Source: Saccharomyces paradoxus
Lineage: Eukaryota; Ascomycota; Saccharomycetes; Saccharomycetales; Saccharomycetaceae
DNA length: 64,000 nt
Direction of reading: 5' to 3'
NCBI RefSeq assembly: GCF_002079055.1
Contig: NC_047494.1
Coordinates: 372,001 to 436,000, forward strand
Part shown: positions 16,529 to 26,449 of the stretch, in pieces
Layout of the letters: each line of letters opens with the position of its first letter
Numbering within the stretch: the stretch's first letter is position 1
Notes under the pieces: model-generated
Seen by the model: only the letters and a program-made list of their open reading frames with translations
Databases searched by the model: none
Told to the model about the DNA's origin: nothing
Program-made: the position numbers and the translations under genes

Positions 16529-19500
16529 ATGAGCACGTCATTTCTGTTTGAAAAGCTGAATTTTCTGATTTTGGTGGCATCAGAGGATGAGCTTCCCATC
16601 GCTCACTCTACTAGAGAGCTATTGATGGATAATTCATGTAATAATTGTCAAATATACGCGCTTTATAACGAAGATCTGGGGGAGACCCAGACAGATAGAG
16701 GTTGGTTCATGGACAAATTCGGCCCGCAAACGGTTCATTTTGTCATTAGTAATACAATCAAGTTTCCTTTTTATAAGGCGGTTTTTTTCGATCTTTTGAT
16801 CCCGGTCATATCACATACTTGGGTCCAGGATTCAGTGAAGACCAAGAGACATTTGAGAACAAATATGTATTCACCTAACCCATTTCATTTGCTCCGAGAC
16901 TGTCAAGTATACATTTCTAAGAGCTCGTTCAATAAATGTGAATACATCTTGTACTCCGACTTGCTTCATTTATTAGGTGGCACTTCAGTCAATTACATCT
17001 CAAACAGAACGACGCATGTGATTGTCCAAAGTCCCCAAGACCCAATTATAGAAACAGTCAATAAATTGACTTTTGGCTCTTTCTCTTCTTCATCGACCAA
17101 CAAGCACACAGAAAAGCCTTTAAGAGAATGGAAATTTGTCTACCCAACATGGTTATTATATCATTTCAAAATGGCAGAGCCCTTAACAGGAGAACTTGCT
17201 ACTTTGTGTGAGCTTGATATGCAGGATACCAGTGACGAGCAGCTTTTCGCTAAATGGGAAGAAGTTATTGGTGATAAGCAGACATCGTCCTCGCAGCTTA
17301 CTCTCCATCCAAACAAAACGTTATTCAAAAATCACCACTTTGTTATTTCACCAGATTTAAACTTCTTCACACCTTTATATTGGTTTCTAAAAGGATTTAT
17401 CGAAAATTTGGATGGTAAAGTAACTCCATTGAGTTTTTCTGACGATCTGAATTCTGTTTACGAAGCTTCTCCTGATATTGACTGTTATATTGGCCACTCT
17501 TCCAATTCACCAATACTAGAGAAAGCCGAAAGCATTAAACCGGAAGTTCATGTTGGAAATGTAAGTTGGTTGTTCTATATGTTTGCGCTTCAACAATTTA
17601 TACCTGTATCGCAATGTAAACTTATTCACCAACCATTTCATGCGAAATTATTTACTTCTAAAGAATTAACAGTCGCTTACACTAATTATTTCGGCGCTCA
17701 AAGGTTTTATATTCAGAGATTAGTGGAAATTTTAGGAGGACTTAGTACACCTGAACTAACAAAGAAAAACACACACCTGATAACAAAGAATACAATTGGA
17801 AAAAAGTTCAAAGTCGCAAAGAAATGGTCACTGGACCCACAAAACGCCGTCATTGTTACAAATCATATGTGGTTAGAACAATGTTATATGAACAATTCTA
17901 AGCTAAATCCTAAAGACAGTAGATATCAAAATTTTAAATTAGATGACAACATGAGATGGAATATTGGTCAAACAGGAATGGTCCATTCATCTCTCCCAAC
18001 TTCAAAAATCCTATCGATGGCAGCCGTCAATAAGCAATCCATATCAAGGAATTTATCCCCTATAAAAGACCAAACTGGGGATGACACTAATATACTACCA
18101 AGAAAAGATGACACGCCCACCAGTAGTTTTGTGAACTCAATTGATGAAAAAATCGATAAATTACAAAAAATTTCGAGGGAAGTGGCTGTAGCTCATCCTG
18201 CAAATTTGGAACGGGACTCTGATTCCAGACCTTCAACAGTAAATTCTCCATCAACTGACAATGCAACGGTCAATTCGCAAAAAAGAGACTCAAACTCTGA
18301 TATTAGTGTGAAAACAAAGGAGGTTGAAAATCCCATCGCAGAGCATGATGCCACTAAGAGCGAAGAAATGAGGGAGCAGTCACATAAGAATGACATCGAT
18401 TATAAGAAAGAAGAAGAGGAGACAATATCTCAAATTCAGCTCGGACAGCGAATCAAAGAAGAGAGTGAGCATTCGAAGAAAAATGAAAAGAAGGGATTAA
18501 CGAATAAATGTTACACCGAAATAGATGAGATCATAAAAGAAAAGCAAGAAGACGAAGATGCAGGAAAGCCGAATTCAATGGAAGATGCCAATTGTCAAAA
18601 AGAAACTGATAAATTCTCTCATTTGTTTGAAGGATTATCTGATAATAATGATGGCATTGATGAGAACAAATCGGCCGTTAATTCCGGGTATACGACACCA
18701 AAAACATCTCAAATAAATGTTAAGAGTGGCATTGATACTCCAATTACTACGCAAACGCAAGCTTTCACACCTTCAAGTAGCAATTCAAGGTTGGCAAAGA
18801 CACAAGCTGCCAAGAGATTGCATACAGATATTGAATCATTAAATGAGTTTCAGAAAAACTTTAAAAGGAAAAGAATCGATACCGAGGAGGTTTTATTGCC
18901 TCAAGAAGTTGAAAAATCAAATAGCAACAAACAATTGACTGTTAAAGCGGAAAAGATATTAAGCAGGTTTAATGAATTACCTAATTATGACCTAAAAGCG
19001 GTTTGCACCGGTTGTTTCCATGATGGGTTTAATGAAGTTGACATAGAAATTTTAAGCCAATTAGGTATAAAGATTTTTGACAATATTAATGAAACGGAAA
19101 GGCTGAATTGCATTTTTGCTCCAAAGATTTTGAGAACCGAGAAATTTTTAAAAAGCTTGAGTTTTGAACCATTGAAGTTTGCATTACAACCTGAATTTAT
19201 CATCGATCTACTGAAACTAATCCACTCTAAAAAGGAAAAGCCCTTTCAAATAAATTTAAACTTATTTGATTACGAGATTAATGGAATTGATGAGAGTATA
19301 ATATCAAAGACCAAACTGCGTACTAAGGTGTTCGAGAGAGCGAACATTGGATGTATTAACTTAGTGAATGATATACCGGGTGGTGTGGATACAATAGGTT
19401 CTGTTCTAAAAGCGCATGGAATTAAAAAAATCAACGTTTTACGCAGTAAGAAATGTACTTTTGAAGACATAATGCCTAATGATGTTTTCAAGCAAGGACA

Positions 19501-19693
19501 TGGAGGCATTTTTAAATACGTACTTATCGTCACTAAAGCTTCCCAGGTTAAAAAATTTACTAAATTAATAAACGATCATGATAAGAACGCAACAATTTTG
19601 ATTGTTGAATGGAATTGGTGTGTTGAATCCATTTTTCATCTCAATGTTGACTTTACAGCAAAGAAAAATGTTTTATACCAAAAGAAAAAATAA
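16529..19693 (+). CDS. RTT107: BRCT-repeat replication-repair scaffold Rtt107
   Basis: This 1054-residue scaffold has four BRCT domains in the N-terminal half (about 1-530) and two at the C-terminus (about 815-1050, ending with IVEWNWCVESIF). A long charged linker lies between them, rich in Ser, Glu and Lys, with SQ/TQ sites of the type Mec1 uses. Rtt107 binds phosphorylated H2A, Slx4, Smc5/6 and Rtt101-Mms22 at stalled or damaged forks. The start is the ATG at 16529 (MSTSFLFEKLNF), which matches the S. cerevisiae N-terminus. An upstream in-frame TTG at 16475 is rejected. Much of the divergence from S. cerevisiae that I recall is in the linker. Confidence 0.96.
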   Translation: MSTSFLFEKLNFLILVASEDELPIAHSTRELLMDNSCNNCQIYALYNEDLGETQTDRGWFMDKFGPQTVHFVISNTIKFPFYKAVFFDLLIPVISHTWVQDSVKTKRHLRTNMYSPNPFHLLRDCQVYISKSSFNKCEYILYSDLLHLLGGTSVNYISNRTTHVIVQSPQDPIIETVNKLTFGSFSSSSTNKHTEKPLREWKFVYPTWLLYHFKMAEPLTGELATLCELDMQDTSDEQLFAKWEEVIGDKQTSSSQLTLHPNKTLFKNHHFVISPDLNFFTPLYWFLKGFIENLDGKVTPLSFSDDLNSVYEASPDIDCYIGHSSNSPILEKAESIKPEVHVGNVSWLFYMFALQQFIPVSQCKLIHQPFHAKLFTSKELTVAYTNYFGAQRFYIQRLVEILGGLSTPELTKKNTHLITKNTIGKKFKVAKKWSLDPQNAVIVTNHMWLEQCYMNNSKLNPKDSRYQNFKLDDNMRWNIGQTGMVHSSLPTSKILSMAAVNKQSISRNLSPIKDQTGDDTNILPRKDDTPTSSFVNSIDEKIDKLQKISREVAVAHPANLERDSDSRPSTVNSPSTDNATVNSQKRDSNSDISVKTKEVENPIAEHDATKSEEMREQSHKNDIDYKKEEEETISQIQLGQRIKEESEHSKKNEKKGLTNKCYTEIDEIIKEKQEDEDAGKPNSMEDANCQKETDKFSHLFEGLSDNNDGIDENKSAVNSGYTTPKTSQINVKSGIDTPITTQTQAFTPSSSNSRLAKTQAAKRLHTDIESLNEFQKNFKRKRIDTEEVLLPQEVEKSNSNKQLTVKAEKILSRFNELPNYDLKAVCTGCFHDGFNEVDIEILSQLGIKIFDNINETERLNCIFAPKILRTEKFLKSLSFEPLKFALQPEFIIDLLKLIHSKKEKPFQINLNLFDYEINGIDESIISKTKLRTKVFERANIGCINLVNDIPGGVDTIGSVLKAHGIKKINVLRSKKCTFEDIMPNDVFKQGHGGIFKYVLIVTKASQVKKFTKLINDHDKNATILIVEWNWCVESIFHLNVDFTAKKNVLYQKKK

Positions 19694-20230
19694 CTAAAAT
19701 GGACACTATATATCACGGTCATCTAAAATATGAGACTAATAAAAAATAAATATATAATAATTATGAAGATACGTTGTACAAAAAGCTTATATCGTACCAG
19801 GAGACCTCATATGATTAATACACTATTTTCACTGTTCAGTTGGAAACAAATAGTTGGTACTTTTTTCGAATTAAAGTGTCGAAAAAGCGTTTCCAATATA
19901 GGATACAAAGAAGCGAATAGTACTGTGATTGGGTTCCCACTTTTTTTTTTGCAAAATACTTCCTGGTTTTTTGCTGCCATTTTCATAGATAGAACTGATT
20001 CATGCGCAGAGCATGTAAGCAGACTTCATTTACAATTTTTCGCTCTGAGATATTCATAATCAGCAGGGATCTCCTCTGTCCGATGTATCAAAACAAGAAT
20101 CTGAATTTAGCGAAGTTTATATACGTTACTATTACAAGAATATCTTCAATATCAGCCACGCAAAATTTCATGGCTCAAGGCAAATACTAACGTAGGGGCT
20201 TACGAGCCTAATGCCGAAACTTTTGGCCAT

Positions 20231-20244
20231 GTTCACATGTGAAC
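20231..20244. promoter_or_regulatory. 14-bp perfect palindrome upstream of YSP1
   Basis: GTTCACATGTGAAC reads the same on both strands and has the E-box core CACATGTG at its centre. It lies about 345 bp upstream of YSP1. A dimeric regulator could bind it; none is identified. Confidence 0.35.
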
Positions 20245-20392
20245 AGTACCAAGAAACTTGTATCTGGAACAAATGAGAAGTATAAATCAAGCCTGATCTA
20301 CGAAACATTGCTGTATGGTACATAATCTTGAGTTAGCGGTTTTATTATCCTCCAGCCTATTGTTTCAATGTGGGGGGAAGAGGAATAACCTG

Positions 20393-20399
20393 TTACCCG
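20393..20399 (+). promoter_or_regulatory. Reb1 site upstream of YSP1
   Basis: TTACCCG is an exact Reb1 core, 187 bp upstream of the YSP1 ATG. Confidence 0.55.
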
Positions 20400-20585
20400 A
20401 AATTTAAAAAACAACGCTCTGAAAATCAGTCAATAAGAAAAGGCTATAGGCATAATAAGCACAGTTTTTATTTAAGTTGAAACTAGAGTGACCGAACGCT
20501 AATGAGGCTGTTCTTTGTTTTAGTACTACCAATTTCAATTTTTTATCTTTATATTTTTGGTATTCGTCATCGTAGAACACTTTAG

Positions 20586-23500
20586 ATGCATGAACACAAA
20601 GCGGAGCTACGGCTGATAACCGTTGCACTTAATGAGGCATCCACCGATTCCCCCTCTTTTAGAGCTTCAGTTAATTATTTCCATACCAGAATGGAGTCCC
20701 TGAGTGGTTGGATGCACGGCACTGTGGATTATGTGGAAAATACGTATAAACCTTCGTTTCAAGACTTCCAAAGAATAAAGGAAACGCTATTTTCACAGCT
20801 GCTCCCTTCTCCAATATTACTTTCTAATGGATTTGTCAGTAACCAACCATATACTCCCTTGCTTGTAAGAGACTTTACTAGAGATATCAGCGATCTTTCA
20901 AACACGGTTATGAAAATAATTTTAGGTGACGAAAACTCTCAGTACACGACGGCATTGTCAGCCTTAAGTTCGGATGCTATCAACCCTTATTTTAGCAAGA
21001 GAAAAACTTTTGAATACTACCAAAGGAAGTACGATTCATTTGTGACAGACTTTTTGGCCACTAATACTGATGGCAATATTTTAAGCCCACAAAATCTTCA
21101 GAATGAAACATTTAAGTTATTTGATATTAAACACAAATATGTAGAAGCTTCATTAGATTTAACTGAAGCTATATCATTAATGAAGGTCAATTTGGATAAA
21201 TTTCTCATAGAGACAATAGACATTGTGCGCAAAAACAACGTTATTACTACCAAAGATACCAAGGACGTCATCGATATTACTCCTGAGCTTACGGAAACAT
21301 TGAAAGATTGGACTGATTGGATAGAAAGTAACCTTCAAACTTTACAAGCCTTATCATCCAAGCTATCTGAAGCTAAATATGCCATCCTCAAACTTAGCTT
21401 GGCAAGATTGAAGCCATCTCGTTTGGTACAAGATTATGATTTGAAAAACATACAAAATTTGAAGTTTAACCCTCCAAAATCGATAAGTGATAAAAATATC
21501 CCCGAGGAAAAGGGGCTATCAGGTTGGTTGTACATGAAAACTACCGTTGGTCATGATCCTAAAAGAGTTGTGTGGGTAAGAAGATGGTGCTTTTTACAGA
21601 ATAACGTTTTTGGAGTTTTTTCGCTCTCGCCTAGCAAAACCTATGTTGAAGAAACTGATAAATTTGGTATACTATGGATCACTGTAGAATATTTGCCAAA
21701 AGAATCTAGAAATTTCTGTTTCAAATTGAGGATTCAAAATCCTAATTGCAAAACAAATGAAGAAAATACATATATGGATATCGTCCTACAAGCTGAAAAT
21801 ATTGGCGAGTTAAAATCATGGATAAACACCTTGAACTTCCATAAAGCATTTGCATCGTCGATAAAGGAAGAAAACGATCCTCGTTATCAATTAGCGAGGA
21901 AAAAAATTGAACCTCAATTTTTCGAGTTTGCTTCAAGTAGCACAACCTCAACAGATAAATTATTGACTTCCTTTTCGAGTAATACTCTGACATTGGTAGA
22001 AGAGCTAAAAAAAAATTATATGTCGGAGGATGATATATATTCTATCATTGATAATAAGGCATACCACTTAAGAGTGATATCTACACCGATAGCCACACAA
22101 TTGACTCATTTGGCTTTATTCTCGACATTTTTATCTGTATCAAATTATTATCCGTGCGCTACCCATGCAAACACATGGGGCACAGCAAATTGGAATGATT
22201 TGTCTTATTTAGTCAATCCGCTTGAAGGAAGTTCATTACACAAGCCAACCACAGTATCAAGTACTTCTAGATTTTCCGTTAGCTACCCTGACTATTATCC
22301 ATATAGTTTAAAAGTCGATGATATACAGTTTAGATCGATTTTCTTCTCAGTGAATTATGATTTTTTACAGGTCCCAAATGAGCTGGTTCTTTTAAGATAT
22401 TCATCCGTGTGGTGTCCAAACAATAAACAAAAGTTTGCATCTATGGCTTTTGTCACTCTTAACCACATTTACGTCTATTTAAATATTTCAGGTTTTTCAT
22501 ATTTGAGAAGAATAGATTTACTAGATATTGACTCAATTGAATATGATAAGAGCCCCAAACATGTTTCTTCAAGAATGCTGCACATGCAAAGAGGTGATGG
22601 GATTAGGTTCAATATGTCCGTATTTTTTACAGATCGAAGGGCAGTTGCCTCAAAATTACAGTTTCTGATAGAAAATAAGGCAATGCATATCCCAAAGGGC
22701 GAAAAGGAGGTTTTAGAAATATTCCAGAAGTTAGATGAAGAGATTGATAATGAGAAGAAACTTATCAAGAATAATTTGTCAGAATCAGAGCTCCATTCAA
22801 AAGATTACCATCTCTTGAAGAGCACGTATGATCGTCACTTTGAAAATACTAACGAAACACCGATGGAACTGATGAGCAGAAAAGTCCGTCTAGAAAAGGA
22901 AGCCTGGTGCTATTTTCAAGACAATTTTAAAGTCGGAAGTAAGACGCTATTCCACATTCTTTTTGGAGACAAATCTCGAATTTTTCCCGGTTCACTATTT
23001 CTTTGTAAAAAGGGCAGTAACTTGAATAACAATTCATACTGGGAGCGCATTAGACGCGCAAAAGAGGATACCAGTTGTCAATTTGAACTTGCTCGTAAGT
23101 TACAATTCCAATTAAACCGGACCTCTAATTTTATCAAAGATCTGTTATGGTTGAAGGACGACAATGACAACTTCAAGTTAGTTCTCGAGCAACGCGTGAC
23201 AAAGATAAAACAAAGTTATTATTATGAGGTGGATGAAGGTCCCTTTATTGTGAAATTTCCCCTATGCCACCCTTTACTCATCCGTGTAAAGTTCATAATT
23301 GCAGAATGTATCACCTCTCAAGGAGGATCTCTAAAAAAATGTGACCTGACAATTCTGTATACCTTCAAGTATGTTGAGTCTATTGATAAACTGGATACAA
23401 AAGTTGAAAAGTTATGGCTTTTTGAAAGTATACATCTTAACTGGGCATTGAGATATTGTAAACTTGAGCATTCTGAAATTATCAAAAAGACCAGGGAATA

Positions 23501-24269
23501 TCTAAAAAAATTCAATGATAGAGAAAAGATGAGTAACGTCATTAAGTTGTGCGGGTTCCTTGGTGTTTTACCAAAGGAAAGAATAGAAGGTGATAAAAAG
23601 GCCGGCGATTTTATGCAACCTGTATATATCAATTATGATTTTCTATCTCTTTCAAAGATTCTTATCAAATTGGCCGTTTTCTATTTAAGCAGCGTTACCA
23701 TCAAGACAACGAGAGTTTTATTGGCAATAGTAATGGTAATCTTCAAATGTTTTACAAAAGTTAATAAAACTTTGTATTATGGTCTTTTGATATCTGCATT
23801 AACCAATCTGTTCTTTGTTGGTAAATCCATTCATTCATATTTCTCAGTAAAGTCCGCAGAAAATCTGTTCCAGAACTATGCTAATGGTGATCAACGAGGG
23901 CTTCAAATCATGCATCGGTCCTTGACAGTGCCTGATTTGAACTTACTAACAAAAAAGATGATGGATAACGATCAAGCCAATCCAGTATTCAAGAGATTTG
24001 ACGAAGATAAAAATGCATACCAGTACAAAGGAACAAGGCAAGAAATTGCAATTAAACGAAATCAAGTGCTGACGGAATTAAAGATTCTACAAAATACGGA
24101 AAAGGAGCTCGTACAAGGAAGTTACAGGAAGTTCCTAATAACAGAAAGAGACAAATGCTTTACCACACAGAATGAAATGCCTGATTTGTGGATAAACGAT
24201 ACTAAATTACAAGATTATTGTATGGCATGTTTTGCAGAGTACGACAGATTGTCTGCCATTCCTGTTTGA
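20586..24269 (+). CDS. YSP1: Sterol-transfer family protein Lam1/Ysp1
   Basis: This 1227-residue protein belongs to the LAM (lipid transfer at membrane contacts) family and is also named LAM1. It has an N-terminal BAR-like helical region (about 1-280) and a PH domain at about 309-420 (GLSGWLYMKTTVGHDPKRVVWVRRWCFL). A StART-like (VASt) region follows at about 770-970, then a hydrophobic membrane segment at about 1020-1080. It sits at ER-plasma membrane contact sites and is a paralogue of Sip3/Lam3. Ysp1 was first described in amiodarone- or pheromone-induced death of yeast. Sterol transfer by this member is less well shown than for Lam2, Lam4, Lam5 and Lam6. Start and length fit S. cerevisiae (1228). 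Confidence 0.95.
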   Translation: MHEHKAELRLITVALNEASTDSPSFRASVNYFHTRMESLSGWMHGTVDYVENTYKPSFQDFQRIKETLFSQLLPSPILLSNGFVSNQPYTPLLVRDFTRDISDLSNTVMKIILGDENSQYTTALSALSSDAINPYFSKRKTFEYYQRKYDSFVTDFLATNTDGNILSPQNLQNETFKLFDIKHKYVEASLDLTEAISLMKVNLDKFLIETIDIVRKNNVITTKDTKDVIDITPELTETLKDWTDWIESNLQTLQALSSKLSEAKYAILKLSLARLKPSRLVQDYDLKNIQNLKFNPPKSISDKNIPEEKGLSGWLYMKTTVGHDPKRVVWVRRWCFLQNNVFGVFSLSPSKTYVEETDKFGILWITVEYLPKESRNFCFKLRIQNPNCKTNEENTYMDIVLQAENIGELKSWINTLNFHKAFASSIKEENDPRYQLARKKIEPQFFEFASSSTTSTDKLLTSFSSNTLTLVEELKKNYMSEDDIYSIIDNKAYHLRVISTPIATQLTHLALFSTFLSVSNYYPCATHANTWGTANWNDLSYLVNPLEGSSLHKPTTVSSTSRFSVSYPDYYPYSLKVDDIQFRSIFFSVNYDFLQVPNELVLLRYSSVWCPNNKQKFASMAFVTLNHIYVYLNISGFSYLRRIDLLDIDSIEYDKSPKHVSSRMLHMQRGDGIRFNMSVFFTDRRAVASKLQFLIENKAMHIPKGEKEVLEIFQKLDEEIDNEKKLIKNNLSESELHSKDYHLLKSTYDRHFENTNETPMELMSRKVRLEKEAWCYFQDNFKVGSKTLFHILFGDKSRIFPGSLFLCKKGSNLNNNSYWERIRRAKEDTSCQFELARKLQFQLNRTSNFIKDLLWLKDDNDNFKLVLEQRVTKIKQSYYYEVDEGPFIVKFPLCHPLLIRVKFIIAECITSQGGSLKKCDLTILYTFKYVESIDKLDTKVEKLWLFESIHLNWALRYCKLEHSEIIKKTREYLKKFNDREKMSNVIKLCGFLGVLPKERIEGDKKAGDFMQPVYINYDFLSLSKILIKLAVFYLSSVTIKTTRVLLAIVMVIFKCFTKVNKTLYYGLLISALTNLFFVGKSIHSYFSVKSAENLFQNYANGDQRGLQIMHRSLTVPDLNLLTKKMMDNDQANPVFKRFDEDKNAYQYKGTRQEIAIKRNQVLTELKILQNTEKELVQGSYRKFLITERDKCFTTQNEMPDLWINDTKLQDYCMACFAEYDRLSAIPV

Positions 24270-24712
24270 ATAATGTGTAATATATTTTCGTTCTTCAACA
24301 ACCATAAGAATATGTCTGATCCAATGTAGTTGGAGAATCTTTTTTATGTATCTTGATTCATGATTATGTTATATAATATAGCATTTTATAATTGTGATGT
24401 TAGCCCTAAGTACTTTTTTCCTCCCCCTTTCCGGGTTTCTTTTTTCTCATCTTTTTCTTTTTTTGGAGTTTCGCGAAGTATATAAGAGGCCATGAACACA
24501 TAGAAAAGTATCCATCAGAAATTCATCATTTCAGTTTTGCGTAGCTTAGAAACCAACATCGACATCGATGCTTTGAACGATAGCTTAGTTTGTTAGTCTA
24601 TCTGCCAAGTGAATAGAGGAAGTTTGCAACAGTAGGTTTACTGTTCTGGTTTCCTTGTACACTTGTGATGCGCAATATTTTTTGTCTGCCAATAATATGG
24701 TCCTGTTTATTT
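24270..24712. promoter_or_regulatory. snR71 promoter and leader region
   Basis: The region between YSP1 and snR71 contains AGCCCTAA at 24412-24419, an exact match to the Tbf1 motif found upstream of many yeast snoRNA genes, and a TATATAAG box at 24479-24486. A hairpin at 24628-24645 lies in what would be the precursor 5' leader. The order suggests an independently transcribed snoRNA gene with a processed leader. Confidence 0.6.
24628..24645 (+). other. Hairpin in the snR71 5' leader
   Basis: AACAGTA and TACTGTT form a 7-bp stem with a GGTT tetraloop; flanking GGAA/TTCC can extend it after an internal loop. It lies about 70 bp before snR71. Yeast snoRNA leaders often carry Rnt1 hairpins, but Rnt1 prefers AGNN loops, so the assignment is uncertain. 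Confidence 0.4.
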
Positions 24713-24805
24713 GTTATATGATGATAACCTTCTCAGCTCACTCAGATCTTTTGATATGATTGATAAAATTTTCCTATCCAACATTCATCAATTTATCTGA
24801 CCAAA
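24713..24805 (+). ncRNA. SNR71: C/D-box snoRNA snR71
   Basis: C box ATGATGA is at 24718-24724 and D box CTGA at 24797-24800, 83 nt apart in all. An internal D' box (CAGA, 24743-24746) and a C'-like TGATTGA (24757-24763) are present. The guide directly before D', CTCAGCTCAC at 24732-24741, pairs with 25S rRNA GUGAGCUG(GG). The base at the fifth position before D' (T24738) pairs with the A I place at 25S position 2946, the known snR71 target for 2'-O-methylation. The gene lies between YSP1 and LIN1, as in S. cerevisiae. The ends are estimated from the boxes. Confidence 0.88.
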
Positions 24806-24867
24806 CAATAAACTTAGTGCTATATAATTCCGCAGCCAATCCTCTTGAATAACCCTTCTTTTATATC

Positions 24868-25923
24868 TTACATGAAGCTTAAACACGATACATGTACCCA
24901 GTTTTCATCTCGATCTGGTTCGCTGTGAAATTTCACTACGACGTTGTTTTTGAAGTAGGATTTTTGCCAGTACGACATTTCATAATTCGTGTACAGGCCG
25001 TGATATTCGTCTAATTTGTTCAACCACTTGAAGCTCCATAACTTTGTTTTGTGATCAACTATTCTAGAGGAATCATCGAAAAATTCTTCTACTATGGCAT
25101 CTTGGACTTTTCTGCGGTCATATTCATATATTTCACTGAATCCCTTCTTTTCCAATAGATTTATTAGATCGGACAATAGCTCGATTCCATGGATAACGTA
25201 TTTTAGCGAATTATCCTTCTTTGAAATGGCTATTTTTCGCAGCTTGTTTAACCTTCCTAAGGATTCTAGTACTGTTTCATGGTTCCCAGCAAGAAAAAAC
25301 TTTAAAAGAACCAATGCCTCGTGAACCATATAATGCCTTGAATTGTGTGTTTTGATACTTTGTTCCTTTTCTAAGCGATTTGCCTTCTCTGCATTTATGA
25401 CATCATTCATCCATTCCTCATTATCCTGCAGTTCATTTTCTGTGTCGTTTTCTGTCTTGATATAATTGCCATCTTTGTCGAATACCCCATGTTCTATTTC
25501 ATCTTCTATATTAAATGGTTCTATATTCACACCTTTTTCTTCTTCTTGGCTCTCTGTATTTCCAATTTGATAATCTAAGTCGGCCAAGTTCTCTTTCTTA
25601 AATTCTGCAATATTTAAAAGCTGGATTTTCGATTTTTTCCGACTTTTATGGTCTTTGATGAGATCGTCATTATCTGACAGAAACATATCTTCGTCCCCCT
25701 TCCCATTTTTTTCATTGGACTTTTCTTCCATTTCCTCCTCACTATTTTCATTACCTGTAGAGTGTTCGATGCTGGAGTCAGAATCATACTCTACTCTGTT
25801 TAGCTCTTCTTCTTCGTATCTCCTACTTTCATTGTGGAACTTATCGTTAAGCTTTTCATCATGTTCAAGTTGATCACTTTTTCTTTTCAGTTTTGAACTG
25901 CTCGAGTCTTGCGTATATTCCAT
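24868..25923 (-). CDS. LIN1: GYF-domain U5 snRNP-associated protein Lin1
   Basis: This 351-residue acidic protein ends in a GYF domain (about residues 290-351), with the aromatic pattern GLYTNYEMSYWQKSYF that binds proline-rich partners. It corresponds to YHR156C Lin1 (also Snu40), found in the U5 snRNP and homologous to human CD2BP2, which holds U5 before tri-snRNP assembly. Residues 1-180 are charged and disordered with Lys-rich patches (RKKSKIQ, KRKSD). Prp8, a binding partner of U5 snRNP, is encoded about 20 kb away. It is divergent from REC104. Confidence 0.93.
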   Translation of the reverse strand: MEYTQDSSSSKLKRKSDQLEHDEKLNDKFHNESRRYEEEELNRVEYDSDSSIEHSTGNENSEEEMEEKSNEKNGKGDEDMFLSDNDDLIKDHKSRKKSKIQLLNIAEFKKENLADLDYQIGNTESQEEEKGVNIEPFNIEDEIEHGVFDKDGNYIKTENDTENELQDNEEWMNDVINAEKANRLEKEQSIKTHNSRHYMVHEALVLLKFFLAGNHETVLESLGRLNKLRKIAISKKDNSLKYVIHGIELLSDLINLLEKKGFSEIYEYDRRKVQDAIVEEFFDDSSRIVDHKTKLWSFKWLNKLDEYHGLYTNYEMSYWQKSYFKNNVVVKFHSEPDRDENWVHVSCLSFM

Positions 25924-26449
25924 AGCCCTCTACAGACAGTTTAATGTAGTTAGGTATTTTTATCAGTTTGAGTTTTCCTTCGTTCTCTTAAAAGCAGCTC
26001 AGCATGGTCATTCCAGTTTGTTCGGGAAGCCTGATGCGCTTCTTTTAATCTTGTCAGAAACTTACCCATTAAATGGTCAAAATCGACTATTAGGGTATAA
26101 ATGGAAGAAAAACAGGACTATATTGGCAAGAATGGAAAGGAAGGGACAGTAATTCGTATTTGTCTACTCAGACAACGTAAGGACTTATTATGTTGCTATT
26201 GAATGTTTATTGTGATGAGTGAAAGTGCCCTTCAGTTGATGGGGCAGGTTATGCTCATCCAAAGGGCATTTTGGAATTTGTCCACTTGTGTAGTCTTTTC
26301 TTTGATAAACCAGTATTGTTGAACCTCGTCTTTCTTCAACTTCACCGCTCAATATTCGGCGGCTAATTCCCGCTATACTAAATAAAATCTATCATTGGCA
26401 TAAGAAAACAAGATTGCTGAAGTAAAGAACATACAGCAAGTTGGAGAGC
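25924..26449. other. LIN1-REC104 divergent promoter region
   Basis: This 526-bp region between divergent starts contains the URS1 site at 26356-26365. I recognise no other gene or RNA in it. Confidence 0.5.
26356..26365 (+). promoter_or_regulatory. URS1 (Ume6) site for REC104
   Basis: TCGGCGGCTA is the optimal Ume6 element, 85-94 bp upstream of the REC104 ATG. It should repress the gene in vegetative cells and activate it with Ime1 in early meiosis. Confidence 0.85.

Larger units (their letters stand above)
19694..20585. other. RTT107-YSP1 intergenic region
   Basis: This 892-bp gap lies between two genes in tandem. It contains the RTT107 3' end, a 14-bp palindrome (20231-20244) and a Reb1 site (20393-20399). 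A 109-codon frame at 19730-20059 has no recognisable family, so I regard it as chance. Confidence 0.5.

Noticed and set aside
19730-20059. 109-codon frame between RTT107 and YSP1
   Set aside because: No similarity to any known family that I recognise, poor codon choice, and no S. cerevisiae gene is known to me there.
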